This document shows positions 23,758-34,470 of a stretch of 64,000 nucleotides of DNA, in pieces. This stretch comes from Protula sp. h YS-2021 (taxonomy: Eukaryota; Annelida; Polychaeta; Sabellida; Serpulidae). The DNA lies in contig OX457028.1 in assembly GCA_949752745.1 (NCBI GenBank), positions 7,582,922-7,646,921 of the forward strand. The letters are read 5' to 3'. Every line of letters starts with the position of its first letter. Positions within the stretch are counted from its first letter, which is position 1. The notes beneath the pieces are model-generated. The model was not told the DNA's origin and ran no database searches. It saw nothing but the letters and a program-made list of their open reading frames with translations. Both the position numbers and the translations under genes were made by a program.

Positions 23758-23924
23758 CTGCCACTGCGGCGGCTCGTCGTACGGGGAATCGCTGCTGTAG
23801 ACACTGAGTCCCCACTGTCCGTGCTTGATGCTGGCACAGTGCTGGAAGCTCACCACCACCGGCTTCTTAAGGGCCAGCGACTGCGGGCCGAGCAGTATCA
23901 CAGGTCCTAGCACTGTCTGCGCAT
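23758..23924 (-). CDS. UNC5: UNC5 exon: ZU5 domain, central part
   Basis: This 167-nt exon enters in phase 1 and leaves in phase 0. It encodes DAQTVLGPVILLGPQSLALK, then KPVVVSFQHCASIKHGQWGL, and ends SDSPYDEPPQWQ. This corresponds to the 'SPEVTCGP ... TIPHCADV ... WEEV' part of vertebrate UNC5 ZU5, with the His-Cys-Ala motif kept exactly. The acceptor is gttttgccacag; the donor is GGCAG/gtcagt. The phase change from 1 to 0 at this donor agrees with the phase-0 start of the next exon at 20648. The intron begins with a minisatellite in which this same donor and the end of this exon are repeated several times. Confidence 0.93.
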
Positions 23925-23942
23925 CTGTGGCAAAACAAACAT

Positions 23943-24138
23943 GGCTCATAAAGCAAGCGAAACGCCAACAAGCCTACCCGTAGACCCAGTAAGCGAAACA
24001 CCAACAAGCCTACTCGTAGACCCAGCAAGCGAAACACCAACAAGCCTACTCGTAGACCCAGCAAGCGAAACACCAACAAGCCTACTCGTAGACCCAGCAA
24101 GCGACACGCCAACAAGCCTACCCGTAGACCCAGTATAC
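23943..24138. repeat. 36-bp minisatellite, about five copies
   Basis: The unit is agcgaaacaccaacaagcct plus actcgtagacccagca. 36 bp is twelve codons, so frames stay open. It starts about 20 bp upstream of the acceptor of the 23758-23924 exon. Confidence 0.93.
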
Positions 24139-24397
24139 ATATACATATTGAGGGCTTCGGTTCTGAGATATTGTAAACTGGATTATTTTCTGCGCAAACC
24201 TCAAAACTGACAAACCCGTGAACTTCAAACTATGCCGATGAACAAAGTTTGCTACCAAGAGAAAAAAAAAGATGCAAAGAGACAAAAATGACAGAGAAAA
24301 AAAATGACAGAATGACAGAAAAATGACAGAATTAAAAAAAAGACAAAAAGAGACAACAAGGAGAAATCATTCACAAAGTTGGCCATCCTCATTTGCT

Positions 24398-24815
24398 TTT
24401 TCTGGCGTACAATTCTCACTTTTTCTGGCGTATAATTCTCACTTTTTTGGCGTATAATTCTCACTTTTTCCGGCGTATAATTCTCACTTTTTCTGGCGTA
24501 CAATTCTCTTTTTTTTGGCGTATAATTCTCACTTTTTTGGCGTATAATTCTCACTTTTTCTGGCGTATAATTCTCACTTTTTCTGGCGTACAATTCTCAC
24601 TTTTTTGGCGTATAATTCTCACTTTTTTGGCGTAAAATTCTCACTTTTTCTGGCGTATAATTCTCACTTTTTCTGGCTTATAATTCTCACTTTTTCTGGC
24701 GTACAATTCTCACTTTTCTGGCGTATAATTCTCACTTTTCTAGCGTATAATTCTCATTTTTTTGGCGTATAATTCTCACTTTTTCTGGCGTACAATTCTC
24801 ACTTTTTCTTTCCTA
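24398..24815. repeat. 23-bp minisatellite, about 18 copies
   Basis: The unit is ttctcactttttctggcgtataa with variants cgtacaa and tttttttgg. It begins about 25-30 bp past the donor of the 24844-24945 exon on the gene strand. Confidence 0.94.
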
Positions 24816-24843
24816 TAATTCACGCGACACAGCACGTTTTTAC

Positions 24844-24945
24844 CTGTTAGTCTTGGTCTGTCTTTGTCGTCTCTGCACACAGCGAGGAACATCTCCTCCG
24901 TGCACCCTTTGCCTATGGCGCCGTCTGGAATCGTCACACTCACGC
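24844..24945 (-). CDS. UNC5: UNC5 exon: ZU5 domain, N-terminal strand pair
   Basis: This 102-nt exon, phase 1-1, translates as GVSVTIPDGAIGKGCTEEMF, followed by LAVCRDDKDRPRLT. The GVS-x3-P-x-GAI core is the signature of the ZU5 fold shared by UNC5, ankyrins and ZO-1. Length and phase match the equivalent small exon of other UNC5 genes. The acceptor is cgtgtttacag; the donor is ACAG/gtaaaa. On the intron side a 23-bp minisatellite begins about 25-30 bp past the donor. Two cysteines (CTEE and AVCR) are unusual for this stretch compared with vertebrate members I know. Confidence 0.92.
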
Positions 24946-25030
24946 CTGTAAACACGCGCCAAATTAAAACTCCAAATCCATCGTTACTTACCTTTAAGAA
25001 GATGTAAATTCATTTCGAATCAGCCATTTT

Positions 25031-25031
25031 G

Positions 25032-25062
<31 letters not shown>

Positions 25063-25091
25063 TTTTTTTTTTTTGGCGGGGGGGTGGGGGG
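25031..25091. repeat. (GT)n, long T-run and G-run
   Basis: Seven to eight gt units, about 28 T and a G-rich tail lie end to end in the intron between the two ZU5 exons. Confidence 0.9.
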
Positions 25092-25145
25092 TTCTACCTA
25101 TAAGCCATTATCACCAATCACAATAATAAATGTTCTGATTGTTAT

Positions 25146-25157
25146 TGCTGCTGCTGC

Positions 25158-25233
<76 letters not shown>
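25146..25233. repeat. (ATT)n microsatellite touching an UNC5 splice donor
   Basis: About 24 att units preceded by four gct-type units. On the gene strand the donor gtaattata runs straight into (AAT)n, so the repeat begins about six to eight bases into the intron of the exon at 25239. Confidence 0.95.
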
Positions 25234-25238
25234 ATTAC

Positions 25239-25766
25239 CTGACTCGGGAAGGGACAAGCGGCCCCCTAGGTGAGTGACGTTGGCCACTGCTATGGCTTCT
25301 AGGTCTACATTGTGTGGCAACTGACACGAAATTGTTGACTCGCGGTTCCTCGGACACGCGGAATACACGGAATTAGGCCTGGTCTCGACATCCGATATTT
25401 TCGATTCCGATAGTAGCCCGGTTTGTTCGGTTACATTACTCGATGGATCGAGCAGCCGTTGCAGCGATTTCTCGATACTCGAGTCCTTCTCAAGTGTATC
25501 GATATTACTGTAAATATGTTCATCTTTTTCAATGGAGCTATTCAGATTGACAGAGCCATTGAGCGCCAGGGTGGCGTTGTTGAGCGTGCCGTTACGCTGT
25601 AGCGAGCCGCCCATACTGCTATGCTCCAGAGTCCCGTTCAGATGGTTGTTGTTGGGCTTGTCCAGGGTGTGCTGGTTGTGGATCGTCACCACTGTTTGCG
25701 TCACATCCGGCTGGTGGCCGCGTAACAAATCGTGGTGGTTCTTGTTGAATTTCTTGTTTCCAGATC
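25239..25766 (-). CDS. UNC5: UNC5 exon: long cytoplasmic linker and start of ZU5
   Basis: This is the largest exon (528 nt, phase 1-1). It encodes a Ser/Asn/Gln-rich, probably disordered cytoplasmic region, with the basic start GSGNKKFNKNHH, several Asn-rich stretches, and a tyrosine in EHIYSNIDTLEKD that could be a phosphorylation site (inference). The last residues, VTHLGGRLSLPES, match the conserved GHLGGRL entry of the ZU5 domain in UNC5 proteins. The acceptor is atttcacacag; the donor is TCAG/gtaatt. The donor is followed almost at once by a (AAT)n microsatellite, so unspliced RNA would read into polyasparagine. Linker length and sequence vary widely in the family; only the ZU5 entry is conserved. 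Confidence 0.9.
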
Positions 25767-25939
25767 CTGTGTGAAATCAAATCCAAATCTTATAAAAAGC
25801 CTGTCAAACACGAAGTGAAGCGATTTTTTTCTTCACAACTAGGATCAGTGCAAAAGGAACGAATTTATATTTTTGAAAACATGGGAACAAAACAAGCCCA
25901 TATTTTTCAAAACATTTTCCAGCGTAACATTAAAACTTA

Positions 25940-26225
25940 ATGTCAACGAAAGGTACGAAATCATCCATTAGAGCATATCACCCTAACCCCCTCCCCCCTC
26001 TCCCTCTCGCCCCCTTCCCTCTCCCAACCTCCCCCCTTCCCCTCAATCCTAAGATACGAAATCATCCATCACAGCTTCCCCTAACCCCCTCAACTCCTCC
26101 CTCTCGCCCCCTCCCAAAGTACGAAATCACCTATCACATATTCACTTTAACCCTAACCCCCCTCCCTCTCCCCCCTCCCAACACTTAAGTACGAAATCAT
26201 CCATCACAACTTCACCCTACCCTAC
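25940..26225. repeat. Degenerate C-rich repeat, about four copies
   Basis: Each copy has acgaaatcatccatcacagc-like sequence, then cctaacccc and a C/T-rich stretch of varying length. It fills most of the intron between the membrane exon and the linker exon. Confidence 0.8.
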
Positions 26226-26282
26226 CCCCTACTCCTAACCCTCCCCGCCCTATCCTACAGTTACAGGAAAAGTGGGCATCAC

Positions 26283-26420
26283 CTGAAAAGCACCAACTGG
26301 AGTTGTAGAAGCGCCGCTTAAAAATCAAAATGACAATAATGGCGACGGTGATGAAGACGGCTATGGCTGCGATGAGGCCCACGTACATGGCTATGTTCTC
26401 TTCTGCGATCTCATTGGTCA
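26283..26420 (-). CDS. UNC5: UNC5 exon: juxtamembrane and transmembrane segment
   Basis: The 138-nt exon (phase 1-1) encodes a short acidic ectodomain stalk, TNEIAEENIA, then a 23-residue hydrophobic helix encoded at about 26320-26388, and a basic stop-transfer KRRF followed by YNSSWCFS. The single helix with positive residues on the inside gives type I topology, with the TSP1 domains outside. The acceptor is a T-rich tract ending tgttttag; the donor is TCAG/gtgatg. Its position between the TSP1 and ZU5 exons, and the helix starting about eleven residues into the exon, fit UNC5. Nothing else in the window looks like a membrane segment of this gene. Confidence 0.9.
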
Positions 26421-29400
26421 CTAAAACACAATATAAAAAAAACAATCAGGAACAAAATACTTAATTCCTACTGAAGATTTTTTGGAAACAATCGCAAATT
26501 TGCCAAGGTAAACTGCGCCGTAATGCGGTCACCACACATCTAGTTTGCGCTGACGTATTTATTTAATAAAGCCCGCAGCCAGCCAATCAGGGCGAAGCCT
26601 CGTTTTGGAGTTTAAAGGTAGGAGTTTTCGCCATCGGCGGAAATCCCGCAGCTGACCAATATCTCGCTGTTTTTAGTTTCTCCTATTTCGCGTCCATCAA
26701 CGTTTGAATGGGGTGGTTTTTTTTTTTTTTTTTTTTTGTGGCAATATCAACTGAAGACGACGTACATGACGTAGATGTCGTACATGTCGTCACCATCGAT
26801 AAGAACGCCCGACACTGTTTGGTTTGGGCTACGTCAAGTATGCCGTCCTCACAGGTCATCCTAGACCCCTGTTGTGGGGGGACACATCACCGCTTTGATA
26901 CCGTTTATGGCCACTAGGATTACTAATTAATTGTCGTTGCGTGTAATCTATTTGTTCCAGTTCGCTGTTTTTCCGTCTCTTTGTCCTTCTTAAATAGAAT
27001 CGGTTGAAATTTTATACCCGTTGCTACAGACAATCATGTACTTTCAGTTTTGCTCAATCTGAGCATCTCTAGGCTTTTTAAGCAGCATTCAAGAGAACTA
27101 ATCGGACACCATTTTTCGGTGATCTTTTCTCGATTTTCACCGTTTGTGTTCCTTGTCTTTTGTTTGTTTTTTGTCTTCTTTTTTTTTCAGCAAGAGAGAG
27201 CGTGTTTATTTTTGAGTTAAGAATTCGCCAGGCCACAATTCCATCACTTTGAATGACCACATTCCATCTACTTTTTCACTCTTCACCGCTTACGCAAGCG
27301 TTTCGTGATTTTGCCTAAAATGTCCGTACGAACCAAACCTGTATATTTGGGAGTTGTTTGATGCAGAGGTTGGACAAACAGCAACAAACCAGTTTGGTTG
27401 TTTTTGGCAACGCCCCAATACGGTCAACACAAACTGCCCCACCAACCCATCCCCCCGTCCACCCCCCCCCCCCCCCCCGGCCCTCCCCCCGTTCCCATGT
27501 GTTCACCTCTAAGTTTGTCTAAGATGATTACACTGCCCAAACATTCGAGATCTTAACGCTTCTGGACGTTAGACTTTGTTAAAGACCTCAATTACAGCAT
27601 CCGTGGGGAGCGAATTTGCCCATCTCTAAAGCCGAGAAGAGCATTTAGCCCCATCCTCTTTTGGTTTTAGCCCAGGCGGTGTAAGTTGATAATTTAACAT
27701 TGAACAAAGGGCTAATGTACTCATCTAGGGCCCGCGGAGACTGGGCCCGGACAAATCCAAAGTGACGGCAAATGATTCACACACACTTATCCATCTATAA
27801 AAGAATTTGACCAAAAAAAAAAATGTAATCATAGGAACAAGAAAACCCTCCTCCTCCTCCCTACCCCCTACCCTCTACCCCCCCCCCCCCCTCCCCGTAC
27901 CCCCAAGCTTCACGTCAATACTGTAGCGGGATGACGAGGAATGACGAGCACTTTTGGTCTTTTATACGATATTTTAATGAACTAGATAACTAACAGCGAA
28001 GGGATGGGGGAGGAACGGTGAGGACGGAGGGTGGGGTGGGGGGGGGGGGGGGGAGATGCGTCTGAAATCGGACTATAGCCGGAAGGTTATCATTCACATA
28101 GCTGCTGCAAGGGGAACACCCGCCCTCCCCCGCCCAACCTCAAGAGGTACCACAATACCAACATCACTCGATGCAAAATAAAAACTACAGGGCTACCTGC
28201 ACCACCGTCAACGGGACCACCAATTATCGCCCAACAGACACGGCTCAGGGTAAAACGGAACTAATCACTGGCAAAGACTGCAAACTTGCATTCTTCACGT
28301 TAAAATATACGGAGTATTGGCCGTAGTTCGATAGCCAATCAATCACGGACGGCAACACCTTTGTAAACTGGGGGGTGCAAAGAAAATGCTCAGTTTTGCC
28401 CTTTCTCTCTCATTGTTTGCGGGCCAGCCTCGGTGAGGAGGAGGAGGATGTTATTTTGCCTGCCAAATCACATTTATACAAGAAACAAAGCAATAGATAG
28501 TGCCATATTCATTGGATCAATCGATGCTCTATTTGGTTAGAGCATTTCGCAAACGTTCTCAAAACCACACGTCAAGCATTTTTGCTCCACTTCTTCCCTT
28601 CGTTTTGCTCCGTAAACAATTTACAATGAAAAACGATAGTTTTGTTTGTTTTTTGTTTGTTTTTTTTTTAGTTTTTCCCCCTCTCTTTCTCTACTAACAG
28701 CAATACCCCTTTCAAAACAAGTCCAACGGAACCTCTGGAACAAAATGCTCTCCACTAAAGGTTGGCCTTTATATTTTATGCATGAACAATTTTCCATTAA
28801 ATCGAAGAGAATAGAACAGAAACGAGTGCCTGATTTCCTCAAAACGCAGCGCTAGAAAGCGATTATTCTACAAGACAATGACCCGCCTCGTGTCTGCGAT
28901 GGGCTCTTCCCGAGCACACACATCGTTCTGCTGTCATCGCGACGGGCACGCACTGGGCACCAGTCTAATGCACGTGATCATACAGGGATCAAGGAACGGT
29001 TACCAGCCTCAAGCACGCCATTCGAACAGTACAATTTACTGGGCGTCACACAAAAAACATACTTCTCATTTACACGGAAAAACAGAAAGAAACAGCCGAT
29101 GGGTCGGGAGGGATATGGAGGGTAGGGGGGGGGGGTGGTAGGGAGGGGGAGGCAGGACTGACTTCTGTGTGAGAAATATCAGCTGTAAGATCAACCCCAT
29201 GACAGAAAACTCTGGCCCCCATATCGTCATAAACCCATGTTTTTTTTTTTTTTAATAAACGCCAAATTCCCATGCAGTCTTTATGCGGTGGGCAACTCGA
29301 CTGTTTCTGGCTGACGTCATGCCAGCAATTTACGTCACAGTTGCGTATTTCCTTGTATAGGACATGGCTAATATATGGTCCTTTAATTGCAAAATTAAAA

Positions 29401-30041
29401 CACAAATGTACTCTGAAAACTCGGTGATATCAATGTTTGATATTCCTTGAGAAATCGAACGGCAAGAATTCGCATGGTCCCGCTGGGTAAAGGCGCACTA
29501 ACTCACCACCTCAAGAACCGCGCTGGGAACGTAACAGGGCGCGGGTGGGGGAGTGGGGGGGGGGGGGTGAAGGAGGGGGAAGAGAAGGGAAGACTGCTCC
29601 CTGAATACCCACAAACATCACAAGTCTCCGTCACTGAAATAAATAGTCCTTGTTCTGCAATAGCTAAGATGCCAGAGCAGCCATTTTTCAAACCCCCCTA
29701 AACAAATAAGCAGCAATATTTGACCCAGCATAGAAGCCGGTGCTCTCAACAGACCCATAGAAACCCACAAAACACTGAGACAGCTGAAATATCTCTGTGC
29801 ACAATGGTCGCCATCTATTTCACAATTTCAATATATCCCTAAAAAAAGGAAAAAAAATCAGAACAAAAACACAAATTAATCCATTTATTTCACTACAGAC
29901 TGGAATATGCTACACACAAACGGGTGCATCCGGTGTGCGCATAGAGCTGGCACGGAGGGAAAGGGGGCGGGGGCAGAGGGGGGGGGGGCTTCCTTCCTAA
30001 CAGTCACGACGCGCGGTATCACTTATCCTCCCCTCCTCCCT

Positions 30042-30092
<51 letters not shown>
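30042..30092. repeat. (CT)n microsatellite
   Basis: About 20 uninterrupted ct units follow a C-run. Confidence 0.95.
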
Positions 30093-30097
<5 letters not shown>

Positions 30098-30303
30098 CCG
30101 CGTGACTTCGCGAGATCACCCTCACGACATGTCAGACATGCCGGATACACAAAAGGAAGCAGGCCTTCGGTCTTGTCTTTAATAACCCCTTTAGCGATGT
30201 GTAACTATTTAAACAAAAGAACTGAAAAAAAAATGAAACAGAACTAAAGATATCCTGAGATTCCATCCGGCGATAATTCATCCTGTATTCCATCCTGTGA
30301 GTA

Positions 30304-30306
<3 letters not shown>

Positions 30307-30334
<28 letters not shown>
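30307..30334. repeat. (AT)n microsatellite
   Basis: About 14 at units. Confidence 0.93.
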
Positions 30335-30340
<6 letters not shown>

Positions 30341-31364
30341 CGTTTGACTCTATGTTTGCTCCGACCAGTGGTTCCTAAACAGCACATCCTTCGACAAGAA
30401 TGACTGAAGTGATATTTCTTGTGATGATAAAAAATTATGAAAAATTAACAGTATCAATTGTTCTTGGATGACGTCAACATCTACAAGAGCCACCCAGCCC
30501 CCTCTCCTCCTCCCCACCCACCCACCCCTCCCCCCGTCCTGAACAAGCAATTAGTGCCTTACTAGACAAAACTGCTGTGCGCTTGAGATAAGGCAGCCGC
30601 ATAAGAAGCTCTTTAGAATTGCCCCATGGTATGTCCTTCGTTCTAAGCATGTGGAGACCGAAATTAAGTTTTCACGAAGGCCGACCAGGAATCCTTTTAG
30701 GCACATTACAAGCTTTCTATAGTTTAGTGAAGAGCTTTTTTTTTTTTTTTTTTGAACTGAATACCAGAAGTATATTGTCAAGTTTGTACATTTTTCGACT
30801 TGTTGCAAATATATGTGCCGAGTCTCTGTCCATACTAATGTGAAGGAATTTATGAATATTTATATGGAACCAAATTTATTTCAAGAGACAGCACAGCGGC
30901 AGTGCTTGAGCGCGCGTGTGTGGCCGGATATGACAAGCGTACAAGACGCACCCAGTGAGCCACATGCAAGGCACATCCGGGCACCAAAGCCAACTCCTAC
31001 ACGGGCTCATATGTACAGACTCACGTGTACAAAAACAATAACCATTCAATGCTTCACAAACAGAAAACAACTGAGCTCATCATCCGCCTTGACGCGAATA
31101 CGGTACCAGCTTTCCGGATCGGTTTCGCGCTGCTGTTAACCAAAGGAAAACTTAGAACAAAATGGCGTAAATTGAGCATGAGTACGTCTTGTTTTAATGC
31201 ACATGTTTCTGACATTTATGAGACATGTCTGGCTTGCATAAGGCATATGGCATGGTGTCAGAATCCAGCATCAAGTCTAGAGGAAGTTAATCTAAAGTGA
31301 AGACCTCCCCAGACTGCGTCCTAATGTGCAGGAGTTGGATTCCACCTTCCGAAGGTGATCCAGG

Positions 31365-31845
31365 CCCATGTGCTGCCACCTAGCGTGGCTCCATCAGCTG
31401 CCACCTAGCGGGACTTCATGTGCTGCCACCTAGCGGGGCTACATGTGCTGTCACCTAGCGGGGCTTCATGTGCTGCCACCTAGCGGGGCTCCATGAGCTG
31501 CCACCTAGCGGGGCTTCATGTGCTGCCACCTAGCGGGGCTCCATGAGCTGCCACCTAGCGGGGCTCCATGAGCTGCCACCTAGCGGGGCTCCATGGGCTG
31601 CCACCTAGCGGGGCTTCATGTGCTGCCACCCAGCGGGGCTTCATGAGCTGCCACCTAGCGGGGCTCCATGAGCTGCCACCTAGCGGGGCTCCATGGGCTG
31701 CCACCTAGCGGGGCTTCATGTGCTGCCACCCAGCGGGGCTTCATGAGCTGCCACCTAGCGGGGCTTCATGTGCTGCCACCCAGCGGGGCTTCATGTGCTG
31801 CCACCCAGCGGGGCTTCATGAGCTGCCACCTGGCGGTGCTTCTAT
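31365..31845. repeat. 25-bp minisatellite, about 19 copies
   Basis: The unit is gctgccacctagcggggctt plus catga or catgt. Variants ccatgag, tcatgtg and ccatggg are intermixed in blocks (two runs repeat the same variant order), which suggests duplication of several units at once. Confidence 0.95.
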
Positions 31846-33834
31846 AAACCCTGAGGCCACCACTAACTTGTTCAAGAATCCAAGAACCCCACCCCCGCAC
31901 CTCCCTCTTCCCCCCTCCGTCGTTGAACAGAAATGGGAAACGAGTTGTACGCTTCGCACTTTGTGTGAAACTATTAACAGTGACTGTGTTCTCAGGTTAC
32001 TGAAGATCGGGGCTATGCCAAAGCCCAAAATTCCCATAGTTTCTCAATCATGGTTCATATAAATGTAAACAATAGCCAAAGGCTGTTTGTGTTTTGTCAA
32101 GATACAGCCACCAAGAGCAGCGTTGCTATGGCTACGGTGTTGTTGTCATGCCGATTGCAAGTTATCGCGGTTGTAAGTAGAGATACGCCACCAGCAAAAT
32201 CCGCCCTATAAAAACAAGTCTATAAAAAACATATGCACACAAAAAAAGCCGCTCATAAACTAAACATAGACTTTTTTTTTAAAAAACAATTTCCAAATAT
32301 AAAATAATTCGGCGTTGGAACTGAACACAATGTTGGCCAGTGACCCGGAAGTACTTCTCAAACGTTTAGCTTCAGTCTTCATTACGCAGCGTTTGGAAGC
32401 GTTCAACTCCTACTTGCCTCAGTACGTAACATTGCGCCAATAACTAATGCATATACCGCTAATGTTCTCTGATGATCACCAGATAATTTCTCGCTATGTA
32501 TGTGCAGTATAGAAGCGTCTTGCATTTTACATCTTTGGATATTTTCCCGCCACAAATTGCGTTCTACCAGGCACCAAGCGTCGTGTCATAACCGGCGTAT
32601 TTCGTTACCATAGCAACAATAATAACAACAGCAGCAGGCAAAAAAATGGCAGCAGAAATGACATTATTAGAAAAAAGCACTACTATCGTTGCTTATCACA
32701 TAAATGGAAGCGGTGCTTGGTTCCCAAGCACTTGTACCACCACCACAGCCGACCGGGCATTCCAGCACCAATGACATTATAAAGAACATTTTCTTTTATA
32801 TCGCAGAATGTTTACAAATAACTCAACTTGCCAATCATGTACCCCTTGCATATAGTTTTTACACTAAACTCTATTATCTCGCGATGTTTTTTTTTCCCTC
32901 AGTTATTTCTCTTTTTCGCCGATAACCCTTAAAAAAAGTTATTGATTTGAACCAAACAAAGAAAAGAGAATTGTTATTAAACGTGACAGTCTGCCACAAA
33001 AAGGTTGCCATTTTTTTCTCGAATTTTAGTTTTTTTGGCACTGCATGCTACTGTTAAAGTGCCTGGCTAGCCAACTCTGGTGCGCTCCTATGCAGACCCC
33101 TCACTCGCTCTAAGCGTGCATCTGACATACAATATCTGCCAATATTAGTACACATTTGGCACAACTGAAGATCATTTCAATCAAATAGAAACCAAAAATA
33201 GACACACAGAGGTATTGTTGTTGAGGTTAAAGTTCAGTTGCATAGCCACACCACTGCGCCAGCGAAATAAACATGCTCTGCCTCTACGCCAGCCCGACTG
33301 TGCACCCGGCCACATTTCCTCTGCTTCAGACGAAGCAAATTGTTAGAAAAAAAACCCCGAGATGAAACATTCACGACACTGTCGATCAGGACTTGAATTT
33401 CTTATTTTAACATAAATGCTATCGAGATGCATTCGCACTGGGGAGATTACGCAGAAAAATACAGAAAATAGGCATACATTTCATCACTGAAGCAATTTAC
33501 ATATAGATTAAATCTATTTATCTTAACACGCGTAAACTTTAATAGTAGCACATGAATAAAAAAATATGCCTTTAAACTGTCTTTAAACTGTTCATCAATT
33601 TCCTCTTCGATTCATGTAAAGCGAGAATGCTGTGGGGAAGGGCGGCGGGGTGGGGAGGGGAGGGGGCCCGAAACGCGATGGAAATAGGTATCGTCACTGC
33701 GAATGTGTTACAACTGTAAAAGGCAACGAATCGGCCCTACATGTTTGTTCTTCTGATCACCACTGGGACAATGGTGATTAAGACAGCGACACGAGATGAG
33801 CAACGAGTAAACAAAGGGCAACTACTGAGCTGGG
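31846..33834. other. Intron sequence without recognisable features
   Basis: No gene, RNA or element recognised; only short A/T runs and a G-rich block at 33640-33670. Confidence 0.55.
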
Positions 33835-34010
33835 AAAACCATCCGCCGGGGAAACCATCCGCTGGGGAAACCATCCGCTGGGGAAATCATCCGCTGGGGA
33901 AATCATCCGCTTGGGAAACCATCCGCTGGGAAAATCATCCGCTGGGGAAACCATCCGCTGGGGAAACCACCCGCTTGGAAAATCATCCGCTGGGGAAATC
34001 ATTCCGCTTG
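33835..34010. repeat. 16-bp minisatellite, about eleven copies
   Basis: The unit is atccgctggggaaacc, with variants gggaaatc, cttgggaaacc and ttccgctt. Confidence 0.93.
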
Positions 34011-34289
34011 CTGAACACTTTGTTCTGCTGTGTGGGTTTTTGGTTGTGCCAAAGAAATAACAAATATTCATCGCGTCTCCCTCCCAAACTCCACCCCGCA
34101 AACACAACCTCGGATCCACACTGGCACCCAACCCCTCACCCCCCCCCCCCCACCGCTCAACCCGAGTCCGTATCTCAATTTGCACTCTAACCCTGTGGTG
34201 CCCCCGCCGACCCCCATTACCCCCTCCTCCCCCGCCCCTCTCCCCCGAGTCCGCATCTCGATCCGCAATACGCGGTAGATCGGATCCAC

Positions 34290-34470
34290 ATTCTAACCCT
34301 GTGGTACCCCCCCCCCCCATCCTGTGGTACCCCCCCCCCATCCTGTGGTACCCCCCCCCCCATCCTGTGGTACCCCCTCCCCCCGTCCTGTGCTCCCCTC
34401 CCATCCTGTGGTATCCCCGCCTCCCCCCGTACCCCCCCCCCCGTGGTACCCCCCCCCCCCCGGGGTACCC
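34290..34470. repeat. C-rich ~20-bp repeat, about seven copies
   Basis: The word atcctgtggtacc alternates with C-runs of 7-12. A weaker, longer-period C-rich repeat precedes it from about 34095. Confidence 0.88.

Larger units (their letters stand above)
26421..31364. other. Start of the 30.4-kb intron (right of the membrane exon)
   Basis: No exon recognised. It contains a T-run (26715), poly-C/poly-G runs (27464, 27879, 28037, 29110 and 29546), a T-run at 30738, and the CT and AT microsatellites listed separately. Confidence 0.6.

Noticed and set aside
24398..24815. CRISPR-like regular array
   Set aside because: The repeats are contiguous with no unique spacers, in an animal intron. The same holds for the arrays at 31365 and 33835.
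25111..25238. Polyasparagine tail as part of the UNC5 protein
   Set aside because: A consensus donor (TCAG/gtaatt) precedes the repeat, and the next exon continues ZU5 in the correct phase, so the Asn run is intronic.
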